DNA from: an uncultured Collinsella sp.
Lineage (GTDB): Bacteria > Actinomycetota > Coriobacteriia > Coriobacteriales > Coriobacteriaceae
Direction: 5' to 3'
NCBI GenBank assembly: GCA_958437935.1
Contig: CAUBPS010000022.1
Location: 1 to 30,816, forward strand
Length of the DNA stretch: 30,816 bases
Positions within the stretch are counted from its first letter, which is position 1, and every line of letters begins with the position of its first letter. The notes under the pieces are model-generated. The model saw only the letters and a program-made list of their open reading frames with translations. It was not told the origin of the DNA and did not search any database. The translations under genes were made by a program, and so were the position numbers. Positions 7,328-14,290 of this stretch are shown here, piece by piece.

Positions 7328-8595
7328 GCGAGCTCCTCCTCAAAGTTATCGATCAAGTTGTTGCCCAGGCGGACGACGGCGGCGCGGGTGCGCTCATCGG
7401 TGGCGGAAAGCGCAGCGTCCTCCAGCTTGGCGCGGATGAACAGGTCCTCGGCGGCGTTTTGGTCAAGGCCGCGGCAGGCGAGGTAGAACAGCTGCTCGTC
7501 GCGGACGTGGCCGATGGTGGCGCCGTGGTTGCCAGCGACGTCGTCCTCGTCGCACAGGATGACGGGGACGGTTTTGTTGTCGACGCCCTTGTTGGCGAGC
7601 AGCACGGTCTCGCGCTCGGTGCCGGTTGCGCCCTTGCAGCCGTGCACGAGGTCGATGGTGCCGCGGTAGACCTTCTTGGACGTGCCAGTCAGCACGCCGT
7701 TGGCGTCGATCTCGCACTCGGTCTTACGACCGCGGTGGCGCAGCTCGTAGTTAAAGTCGCGCACCTGTTCGCGGGCACCTAGGTAATCGGTATCGATGGT
7801 CACCTTGGCGGTGTCGCCCAGCAGATCGCCGGCGAGGCCGGTGGCGCTGGCACCGGCACCCAGGACGGTGTGCTGCACGTTGACGCGCGCGCCCTCGTCT
7901 AGGAATAGACCGGTGTCATCGAGTGCGATCCAGCTGTCATCGAGCGTCTGTGTGCAGGTCACGTTGACGGTGGCGTACTCGTGAGCGCACACGCGCAGCA
8001 CGGAGCCCACGACGCCTTGGCCGCTGACGGGGGAGTCCAGGGCTAGAGCGAGGTCGAGCGTTGCCTGCGGACGGGCGACGACATCGATAGCGGCGATGGC
8101 CGCCGCCGCGTCGGCGCCACTCACGCGCACGGTAACCGTGGCGTGCTGGTATGCGGGCACATCGATGACGATGCACTTGGTGGCGTGGTCGATCAGATAG
8201 GTGCAGGCAGCCTCGCCCATGCCGGTCTCGAAGGCTTCGGCAGGGGAGAGCTCCTCCTCGAGCTTGATAGCGCCGGCCTGGTAGACGGAGGTGGCGGGCA
8301 CGTCGAGCTCGGTCTCGGGCGTGATGCGGGCGCGGTCGGCGGCGTCGCCGGGGGCGGAGGCACGGCGCTCGGGGAAGCGCTCGGCCATGGCGTCCATGGC
8401 GGTATCGAAGGCGTCGGCCGTGCCAGCAAACTGCTCTTCCAAGCCCTCAACCTCAACGGCCTCGGCGGGAGCGGCGGAAAGCTCGTCCGAAAGCTCGAGC
8501 TTGGTCTGGTTCATCTTGAGCCAACCCCAAGTGGCTGCCGGCATCGCGTTGACATGCTCAAGGGTGGTAGCAGCGGTGTTGGTTTCCTGTTTCAT
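7324..8595 (-). CDS. sufD: SufD, subunit of the SufBC2D scaffold
   Basis: A 423-residue SufB/SufD-family protein. The C-terminal beta-helix core carries NHGATIGHV (H357), equivalent to the SufD histidine implicated in cluster assembly, followed by the RGL element of the C-terminal helical domain that contacts SufC. The N-terminal 130 residues are Ala/Glu-rich and poorly conserved, as is common for SufD. The ATG at 8595 shares one base with the sufB stop (TAATG), with AAGGAGCG upstream. It acts in the cytoplasm with SufB and SufC; the extra conserved Cys of SufB is absent from the equivalent region. Confidence 0.94.
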   Translation of the reverse strand: MKQETNTAATTLEHVNAMPAATWGWLKMNQTKLELSDELSAAPAEAVEVEGLEEQFAGTADAFDTAMDAMAERFPERRASAPGDAADRARITPETELDVPATSVYQAGAIKLEEELSPAEAFETGMGEAACTYLIDHATKCIVIDVPAYQHATVTVRVSGADAAAAIAAIDVVARPQATLDLALALDSPVSGQGVVGSVLRVCAHEYATVNVTCTQTLDDSWIALDDTGLFLDEGARVNVQHTVLGAGASATGLAGDLLGDTAKVTIDTDYLGAREQVRDFNYELRHRGRKTECEIDANGVLTGTSKKVYRGTIDLVHGCKGATGTERETVLLANKGVDNKTVPVILCDEDDVAGNHGATIGHVRDEQLFYLACRGLDQNAAEDLFIRAKLEDAALSATDERTRAAVVRLGNNLIDNFEEELA

Positions 8596-10007
8596 TATCC
8601 GATCGCTCCTTCCATCTCCAGCTTGATCAGGTTGTTCATCTCGACGGCGTACTCAAGCGGCAGCTCCTTGGAGACCGGGTTGGCAAAGCCGTTGACGATC
8701 ATGGTGCGGGCCTCTTCCTCCGAGATGCCGCGGCTCATCAGGTAGAACACCTTGTCGTCGCCGATGCGGCCGATGGTGGCCTCGTGGCCGATGTCGACGT
8801 TCTTGGCGCGGATGTCCATGGCCGGAATAGTGTCGGAGCGGCTCTGGTCGTCGAGCATGAGCGACTGGCAGCTCACGGTTGCCTTGGAGCCCTCGGCCTT
8901 GGGCGTGGCCACGATAGAGCTACGGAAGGTCTGGATGCCGCCGCTCTTGGAGATGCCCTTGGTCTCGACGGTTGCCGAGGTCTCGGGCGCGTTGAGTACG
9001 ACCTTACAGCCGGTATCGAGGTTCTGGCCGGCGCCGGCAAAGGTGATGCCGGTAAAGCTCGAGCGGGCGCCGCGGCCGTTGAGCACGCTCATGGGGTAGA
9101 GATAACCCACATGGCTGCCGAAGGAGCCACTGATCCACTCGATGTCGCCGTCCTCGTCCACGCGCGCACGCTTGGTGTTGAGGTTGTACATGTTCTTGGA
9201 CCAGTTCTCGATGGTCGAGTAGCGCAGGTGTGCACGCTTGCCCACAAAGAGCTCGACAGCACCGGCGTGGAGGTTGGCCACGTTGTACTTGGGTGCGGAG
9301 CAGCCCTCGATAAAGTGCAGGTCGGCATCGTCCTCGACAATGATGAGCGTGTGCTCAAACTGGCCGGCGCCCTTGGCGTTGAGGCGGAAGTAGCTCTGCA
9401 GCGGGAAATCGAGCTTGGTGCCCTTGGGCACGTAGACAAACGAGCCGCCCGACCACACGGCGCCGTGCAGGGCCGCAAACTTGTGGTCGGTGGGCGGGAT
9501 GAGCGTCATAAACTTCTCGTGAATGAGCGGCTCCCACTGCGGGTCGTGCAGGGCCTCCTCGATGCCGGAGTAGACGATGCCCATCTTGGACGCGGTGTCC
9601 TGCATGTTGTGGTAGACGAGCTCGGAGTCGTACTGCGCGCCGACGCCCGCCAAGTAGCTGCGCTCGGCCTCGGGGATGCCCAAGCGCTCAAAGGTGCTCT
9701 TGATGTCGTCGGGCACCGACTCCCAGTCGTGCTTTTGGTCGGTGTTGGGCTTGACGTAGGTGACGATGTTGTCCATGTCCAGGCCCTCGATGGAGGGGCC
9801 CCACGTCGGGTCGGGAAAACGATTGAAGATCTCGAGGGACTTTAAGCGCAGGTCGAGCATCCACTGCGGCTCGTCCTTCTTGGCGCTGATCTCGCGCACG
9901 ATGTCGGGCGTGATGCCGGCGTCGAGGCGCTCGAATCCCTCCTCGCCATAGGTGAAGTCGTAGAGGCTGCGGTCGATGTCCGCGACCTCGGTGCGGTTCT
10001 TGGTCAT
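8595..10007 (-). CDS. sufB: SufB, Fe-S cluster scaffold subunit
   Basis: A 470-residue SufB of normal length. Features seen include the N-terminal WMLDLRLKSLEIF segment, FVYVPKGTKLD, EGCSAPKYNVANLH, and C380 in ATVSCQSLML, the position of the SufB cysteine required for cluster building. VDIGHEATIGRIG and the final NLIKLEMEGAIG follow. It forms the SufBC2D complex with the products of the flanking genes. The ATG at 10007 is preceded by AAAGGGGCG, 12 bases after the sufC stop. No inserted intein or other interruption is present. Confidence 0.97.
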   Translation of the reverse strand: MTKNRTEVADIDRSLYDFTYGEEGFERLDAGITPDIVREISAKKDEPQWMLDLRLKSLEIFNRFPDPTWGPSIEGLDMDNIVTYVKPNTDQKHDWESVPDDIKSTFERLGIPEAERSYLAGVGAQYDSELVYHNMQDTASKMGIVYSGIEEALHDPQWEPLIHEKFMTLIPPTDHKFAALHGAVWSGGSFVYVPKGTKLDFPLQSYFRLNAKGAGQFEHTLIIVEDDADLHFIEGCSAPKYNVANLHAGAVELFVGKRAHLRYSTIENWSKNMYNLNTKRARVDEDGDIEWISGSFGSHVGYLYPMSVLNGRGARSSFTGITFAGAGQNLDTGCKVVLNAPETSATVETKGISKSGGIQTFRSSIVATPKAEGSKATVSCQSLMLDDQSRSDTIPAMDIRAKNVDIGHEATIGRIGDDKVFYLMSRGISEEEARTMIVNGFANPVSKELPLEYAVEMNNLIKLEMEGAIG

Positions 10008-10019
10008 TGCGTCGCCCCT

Positions 10020-10820
10020 TTACGCCTGCTGCTCGGCAACGGCGGACTCGGCCTGGGCGCGCTGCTCGGCGGCCTCGCGCTCGAAGGTCTCAAAGCCGTT
10101 CTTGTCGATCCAGGGGATCAGCGAGGCGTCGTCCTCGCGTACGATGTGGCCCTTGACCATAACGTGGACGCGGTCGACATCCAGGTGCTCCAGGATACGC
10201 GTGTTGTGCGTGATGATGAGCATGGAGCCGTCGCAGCTCTTGCGGTAGGCGTCCATGCCGTGGCTGACGGTGGAAAGGGCGTCGACGTCCAGGCCGGAGT
10301 CGGTTTCGTCCAGGATGGCGAGCTTGGGCTGCAGCAGCAGAAGCTGGAGCATCTCGACCTTCTTTTTCTCGCCGCCCGAGAAGCCCACGCCCAGCTCACG
10401 GTTGAGGTAGGCGGTGTCCATGTTGAGCTCGGCCGCGAGCTCCTTGACGCGACGGCGGAACTCCTTGCCCTTCATCTCCAGGCCGGGGCGGCCAGCGATG
10501 CTGGCACGCAAAAAGCTCGACAGCGGCACGCCCGGGATCTCGACCGGGGCCTGGAAGCTCAGAAACAGGCCGGCGCGCGAACGCTTGTCGGTGGTGAGCT
10601 CGGTGATGTCCTGGCCGTCAAAGACGATGCGGCCGTCGTTGACGGTATAGACGGAGTCGCCCATGACCAGGTGGCCGAGGGTGGACTTGCCGGCGCCGTT
10701 GGGGCCCATCAGCACGTGGGTCTCACCGGTGGCGACGTTGAGGTTGACATTGTGGAGGATGGTCTTCTCGTCCACGGAGGCGGTGAGACCATCGATGGAA
10801 AGCAGCGGATTTGCGCTCAT
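10020..10820 (-). CDS. sufC: SufC, ABC-type ATPase of the SUF system
   Basis: A 266-residue ATPase with Walker A GPNGAGKST (39-47), Q-loop region FLSFQAP (86-92), SufC-type signature FSGGEKKK (147-154), Walker B LAILDETDSGLD (167-178) and switch His205 in ITHNT. It powers conformational change of SufB-SufD during cluster assembly. The chosen start at 10820 follows AGAGGGACAGC; an ATG ten codons upstream lacks a ribosome site. It is the first gene of the operon, giving the order C-B-D-S-U. An Ala/Glu-rich tail of about 20 residues follows the conserved core. Confidence 0.96.
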   Translation of the reverse strand: MSANPLLSIDGLTASVDEKTILHNVNLNVATGETHVLMGPNGAGKSTLGHLVMGDSVYTVNDGRIVFDGQDITELTTDKRSRAGLFLSFQAPVEIPGVPLSSFLRASIAGRPGLEMKGKEFRRRVKELAAELNMDTAYLNRELGVGFSGGEKKKVEMLQLLLLQPKLAILDETDSGLDVDALSTVSHGMDAYRKSCDGSMLIITHNTRILEHLDVDRVHVMVKGHIVREDDASLIPWIDKNGFETFEREAAEQRAQAESAVAEQQA

Positions 10821-10884
10821 GCTGTCCCTCTCTGTATATGGTGTACTCATAGGTGTACTAAACCCTAGGAATCTTCTCGGAATA

Positions 10885-10912
10885 AAGTTACTATGGGTTC
10901 GGCGTTAGTCAA
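10885..10912 (-). promoter_or_regulatory. Candidate promoter of the suf operon
   Basis: On the minus strand TTGACT (10912-10907) is followed after 16 bases by TAACTT (10890-10885). The -35 box is good and the -10 box poor. The first dyad operator lies about 38 bases upstream of this -35 box. Confidence 0.35.
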
Positions 10913-10949
10913 GGGAAAACCCGACTAATCCACTCGACTTTTCTAGATG

Positions 10950-10980
10950 TGGGACAAAATAACAAGGTTTGTTTATCCCA
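10950..10980. promoter_or_regulatory. 31-bp dyad operator, copy 1
   Basis: An imperfect dyad with ends TGGGACAAA and TTTATCCCA, in the suf/rrf2 divergent region. It matches copy 2 in length, end sequences and the central ..GGTT... It is inferred to bind the adjacent Rrf2-family regulator. Confidence 0.6.
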
Positions 10981-10993
10981 CTTACTTAAGATT

Positions 10994-11024
10994 TGGGACA
11001 AACAGACCTGGTTATGTTGTCCCA
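10994..11024. promoter_or_regulatory. 31-bp dyad operator, copy 2
   Basis: An imperfect dyad with perfect 8-base ends, TGGGACAA and TTGTCCCA, starting 44 bases after the start of copy 1 and ending 20 bases before the rrf2 start codon. This position suggests autorepression of the regulator. Confidence 0.65.
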
Positions 11025-11044
11025 GATGCGATGGGAGGGTAGGT

Positions 11045-11476
11045 ATGCTCATTTCTTCCAAGGGCCGCTATGCCCTCCGGCTGATGATCTATATCGCGGC
11101 GCTGGGCGACGCCGAGGGCAAGATTGCCTTGCGCGAGGTTGCCGACCGTGAGCATATCTCACAAAAGTATTTGGAGCAGCTGGTTCGTCCGCTTATGAAG
11201 GCGGGCCTGCTTAAGAGCGTGCGCGGCAAGGGCGGCGGCTACATGATGGCCAAGGATCCAGCCGAGGTGCGTGCCGGCGACATCCTGCGCGCCGTCGAGG
11301 GCAGCACGGCGCCCGTGGCGTGCGACGGCATCGACAACAGCTGCACCCGCAGCGATTTGTGCTCGACCGTCAAGTTCTGGCGCGGCCTGGACGACGTGAT
11401 CGAAAAGTACGTCGACGGCGTGACGTTGGCCGACCTGGCCGCCGTCCCCGAAATCAACTTTGACATTAAGCTGTAG
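11045..11476 (+). CDS. Rrf2-family (IscR/SufR-like) Fe-S-sensing transcriptional regulator
   Basis: A 143-residue regulator, the normal length for the family. The N-terminal winged helix includes SSKGRYALRLM, ISQKYLEQLV (recognition helix region) and SVRGKGGGY (wing). Three cysteines follow: C93, C100 and C106 (spacing C-x6-C-x5-C), the position of the Fe-S ligands in IscR-type proteins. The ATG at 11045 follows GGGAGGGTAGGT; an open frame upstream crosses the operators and is not coding. It is divergent from suf and preceded by two matching dyads, so it most likely senses Fe-S or iron status and controls suf and itself. That control is inferred from layout. mntA follows after eight bases. 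Confidence 0.93.
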   Translation: MLISSKGRYALRLMIYIAALGDAEGKIALREVADREHISQKYLEQLVRPLMKAGLLKSVRGKGGGYMMAKDPAEVRAGDILRAVEGSTAPVACDGIDNSCTRSDLCSTVKFWRGLDDVIEKYVDGVTLADLAAVPEINFDIKL

Positions 11477-11484
11477 GGGTGCAA

Positions 11485-11772
11485 ATGGCATCTCTCGACA
11501 AGGTGTACAAGCAAATCGAAGTTTTTGCTCGGGAATGTGACGCCGAGAAGGTCGTGTTGTTTGGTTCTCGTGCTCGAGGCGACAACTTGCCCAAGAGCGA
11601 TATTGACATCGCCGTAGCAGGTTGCCGGGATTTCGGCCGTTTCTCATATTTGATCGAGGAACATCTTGATACTCTTTTAGATGTAGATGTCGTCAATCTC
11701 GACGAGTCCCTATCGCAGCAATTGCTCGATGAGATTGCCAAGGATGGTGTGATTCTGTATGAAAAAATATGA
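11485..11772 (+). CDS. mntA: MntA-type nucleotidyltransferase antitoxin
   Basis: A 95-residue minimal nucleotidyltransferase. It carries the full motif G27-S28, ten residues, D39-x-D41 (within LFGSRARGDNLPKSDIDI), and a third acidic residue, D68, in LLDVDVV. Characterised MntA antitoxins use this fold to AMPylate the HepT toxin on a tyrosine and silence it. The chosen ATG at 11485 is five bases after AGGGG, which overlaps the rrf2 stop; a GTG two codons upstream is possible. The gene overlaps hepT by 14 bases. Its position right behind rrf2 suggests cotranscription with the Fe-S regulator. Confidence 0.88.
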   Translation: MASLDKVYKQIEVFARECDAEKVVLFGSRARGDNLPKSDIDIAVAGCRDFGRFSYLIEEHLDTLLDVDVVNLDESLSQQLLDEIAKDGVILYEKI

Positions 11773-12178
11773 GAACTTTGTTAGCGCCTTGGCGAATCTT
11801 GAGGATGCGCCCAATCAGGATCTCAACAATGATTTTGTTCAGAGTGGATTGATTAATAAGTTCAATCTTCAATTTGAACTGAGCTGGAAGCTCCTTAAGC
11901 GTCTGCTCGAGTATGAGGGCGCCACGCTTGCCGCGTCGGGGTCTCCTCGTGCCATCTTGAAGGAGTCCTACCGATTCTACGACTTTATTGATGAGGCAGC
12001 CTGGCTGGATATGCTCAGAGACCGCAATACGAACGTCCATATCTACGACAACAAGCTCGCTCAAGATTTGATTCAGCGCATCTTGAACGTCTATATTCCC
12101 GCTTTCTGTCAGTTGAGAGACGGGCTGACGAAACGTTACGGCGAGCTTCTGTTGGCGCCCGACGACCAGTTTGTCTAA
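11759..12178 (+). CDS. hepT: HepT-like HEPN toxin (HI0074 family)
   Basis: A 139-residue helical HEPN-domain protein of the nucleotidyltransferase-substrate-binding (HI0074) type. The catalytic motif R-x4-H-x-Y is present as R89-NTNV-H94-I-Y96. In studied HepT proteins R and H form the RNase site and the Tyr is the residue AMPylated by MntA. The N-terminal half (FNLQFELSWKLLKRLLEYEG) is typical of the family. It starts within the end of mntA (14-base overlap), so the two are translationally linked. All motif residues are intact, so the toxin should be active; its RNA target is unknown. Confidence 0.88.
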   Translation: MKKYENFVSALANLEDAPNQDLNNDFVQSGLINKFNLQFELSWKLLKRLLEYEGATLAASGSPRAILKESYRFYDFIDEAAWLDMLRDRNTNVHIYDNKLAQDLIQRILNVYIPAFCQLRDGLTKRYGELLLAPDDQFV

Positions 12179-12306
12179 TTCCTTAAGATTTCGCGGAGGG
12201 TTGTTGCCGTTTACCGAGGGGTTGTTGTGTAACAACGGGCGAGCTGCAATACTTATTTTTATCTTTGCAAACTGAACTTTAACTACACCAATGCAGGGAG
12301 GATTTT

Positions 12307-14088
12307 ATGCAGCCCAAGCATTCCGCGATTGTCGCGGGCCTGACGCTGGCGCTTTCGTTTGGCGCCGTTTCCGCGCCGGCACCCGCCGCCGCCGAGGAGC
12401 CCACGCCGGGCGTTGCCTCGGATGCCACCGATATCGACAAAGGTCTCTACACCCAGCAGTCCTTCTCGGGCGTGCTGAGGTCGGTCCAGGGCGTTTCGTT
12501 TGTCAACGTGACTCCCGAGATGAAGTACTTTACCAAGTACGAGAGCCATGGCAACTATAACCAGGGCTTTTCGTATGGTGACGGCTACAACGCGCTGGGC
12601 TATTACCAGTTCGACCGTCGTTGGTCGCTCATTCCGTTTATGAAGCAGGTCTACAACTACGATTCTGCCAAGTACGGCATGCTCAAGGATGCGATTGATC
12701 GCGGCAGCGAGATTTCCAACGCGAGCAATGCCATGTACGAGAACGGCCAGCTTACCGAGCTGGGCCGTATTGCACAGGAGGCCTTCCAGGGTGCTTATAA
12801 CACCGATCCTGCTGAGTTTTCGGCTCTGCAGGATGCGTATGCGTACAACTCGTACTATGCGGTGACCGAGGCGTGGCTCAAGAGCGGCCTGGGTATTGAT
12901 ATTTCGGGCCGCGCCGATTGCGTCAAGGGCATGGTGTGGAGCATTACCAACATGTGCGGCACTGGTGGCTGCAGGGACTTTTTCCGCTGGGCGAATCTTT
13001 CCAACGATATGTCCGACCGCGAGTTTGTGACGGCGCTCTCCAATAGTGTGGTCAACAATGTCGCCACCAAGTTTTCAAGTCAGCCCCAGTATCATGAGGG
13101 CTGGAAGAACCGCTACCGCAACGAGCTGAAGGACTGCTTGGTTTATATCGCCGAGGACGAGGCCGCTGCCGCTGCGACGCCCGTGCAGCCCGAGCCTGCG
13201 CCGGCGCCCTCGCCGACACCTGATTCGAATGACGGCTCGAGTGACGATGCCAACGATGACAGGATGGATGCGCCCTCGACCGATGCTGACGGTAATGGCT
13301 CTGCTGGTGGCACTACCAACGACGGCTCTACCTCGAACGGCTCCGATTCGAACGGCTCTGCTGCGGGCGATTCGCCTTCAAGCTCTGCCGGCAATACGGG
13401 CAGCGACGCTTCTGGTTCGACCGACGCTGGCACCTCTAACTCATCTACCGGCTCGAGCGATTCGTCCGTTGACACCGGCTCTAACAACGGCTCCGGCTCT
13501 GACACGACCCCTGATTCCGATGCTTCCAAGGACGACTCGAATAAGGCGCCGGACGCTCCCGTTGCTTTGCCGGACAAGAAGCCTTCTTTCTCCGAGCAGC
13601 TTGGTTCTACGCTGGGTTCTTCGCTGATGGCTGGCGTCAATAACGGCTCGGCCCAGAACAAGGACAACTCTGATCAGGTTTCCACGGAAAAGACCGAAGC
13701 CGCAAAGGGCGACTCCAAGGACAAGGCTTCCGAGAAGGCTGAATCCGATAAGGGTCCTAGCTCTGATGAGAAGGGCGACAAGTCCGGTCAGAAGAAGGAC
13801 GAGAGCAAGACCGAGGGCGAAAAGAAACAGCCCGAAGACGACGACAAGAGCGGTGCTGACAACCAAGTCCAAGAGCAAAATGACTCCAAGACGGTGACCA
13901 CTACAACCACGACGACTACAACGACCAAGTCATCTGGCGGTAACATGCCCAAGACGGGCGACCTTATCGTTATGGCGAGCCTTGCCAGCGCGAGCTTGGC
14001 CACACTGGGCGCTACGTCTATCGTAAGCGGTAAGCATAAGCTCGATCAGCAGAAGAAAGCTTCTGGGGAGGACGACTCGAAGGAGTAG
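12307..14088 (+). CDS. Secreted, sortase-anchored protein with a lysozyme-like N-terminal domain
   Basis: 593 residues. A signal peptide (residues 1-29, cleavage near PAPAAA) is followed by a globular domain at about 45-285. That domain contains FTKYESHGNYNQG (E79 a candidate catalytic Glu) and NALGYYQFDRRW, a pattern resembling lysozyme/transglycosylase folds (YESxGxP...G.YQF). Four cysteines (205, 217, 222, 277) could form disulfides. Residues about 290-430 are Ser/Asp/Gly/Asn-rich, 430-527 are Lys/Glu/Asp-rich, and a run of ten Thr follows. The end is a sortase signal: MPKTG (547-551), a hydrophobic segment, then a Lys/His-containing tail. This is a wall-anchored protein on a long flexible stalk. 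The ATG at 12307 follows AGGGAGG, and the gene has its own terminator. Peptidoglycan hydrolysis is inferred, not certain. Confidence 0.85.
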   Translation: MQPKHSAIVAGLTLALSFGAVSAPAPAAAEEPTPGVASDATDIDKGLYTQQSFSGVLRSVQGVSFVNVTPEMKYFTKYESHGNYNQGFSYGDGYNALGYYQFDRRWSLIPFMKQVYNYDSAKYGMLKDAIDRGSEISNASNAMYENGQLTELGRIAQEAFQGAYNTDPAEFSALQDAYAYNSYYAVTEAWLKSGLGIDISGRADCVKGMVWSITNMCGTGGCRDFFRWANLSNDMSDREFVTALSNSVVNNVATKFSSQPQYHEGWKNRYRNELKDCLVYIAEDEAAAAATPVQPEPAPAPSPTPDSNDGSSDDANDDRMDAPSTDADGNGSAGGTTNDGSTSNGSDSNGSAAGDSPSSSAGNTGSDASGSTDAGTSNSSTGSSDSSVDTGSNNGSGSDTTPDSDASKDDSNKAPDAPVALPDKKPSFSEQLGSTLGSSLMAGVNNGSAQNKDNSDQVSTEKTEAAKGDSKDKASEKAESDKGPSSDEKGDKSGQKKDESKTEGEKKQPEDDDKSGADNQVQEQNDSKTVTTTTTTTTTTKSSGGNMPKTGDLIVMASLASASLATLGATSIVSGKHKLDQQKKASGEDDSKE

Positions 14089-14120
14089 GCTCTCAGTTGC
14101 CAGATAACTAAATAGTCGGG

Positions 14121-14160
14121 ACGGGGTCCGGTGCGAATGCATCGGGCCCCGTTTTGTTGT
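14121..14160 (+). terminator. Rho-independent terminator after the anchored surface protein
   Basis: A 14-bp GC-rich stem (14121-14134 with 14139-14152; two G-T wobbles) with loop GAAT is followed by TTTTGTTGT. It starts 32 bases after the stop codon. Confidence 0.92.
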
Positions 14161-14290
14161 GCAACGATTAGTTGTGCCCCCTCACACCTCTTGTTGCTAC
14201 CGTTGCCCGATATGTTCGCGCGGCGTCGTCGGTACGCGCGAGGCGGTCATTACAATTGGCATCGTGCAGCGATTTAGGGGGAACGTTTTG

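Noticed and set aside
5969..7486. Plus-strand open frame of 505 codons over sufS
   Set aside because: GC-rich antisense shadow; sufS and sufU on the minus strand are unmistakable.
8784..9845. Plus-strand open frame of 353 codons over sufB
   Set aside because: Antisense shadow of a highly conserved gene; its translation has no recognisable features.
10949..11044. Upstream in-frame extension of the Rrf2 regulator (32 codons)
   Set aside because: It covers the two dyad operators, and the ATG at 11045 has a strong ribosome site and gives the family-normal N-terminus.
13880..13935. Thr-codon run that might be a sequencing artefact
   Set aside because: The codons vary and the frame continues correctly into the sorting signal, so it is a real poly-Thr stretch.
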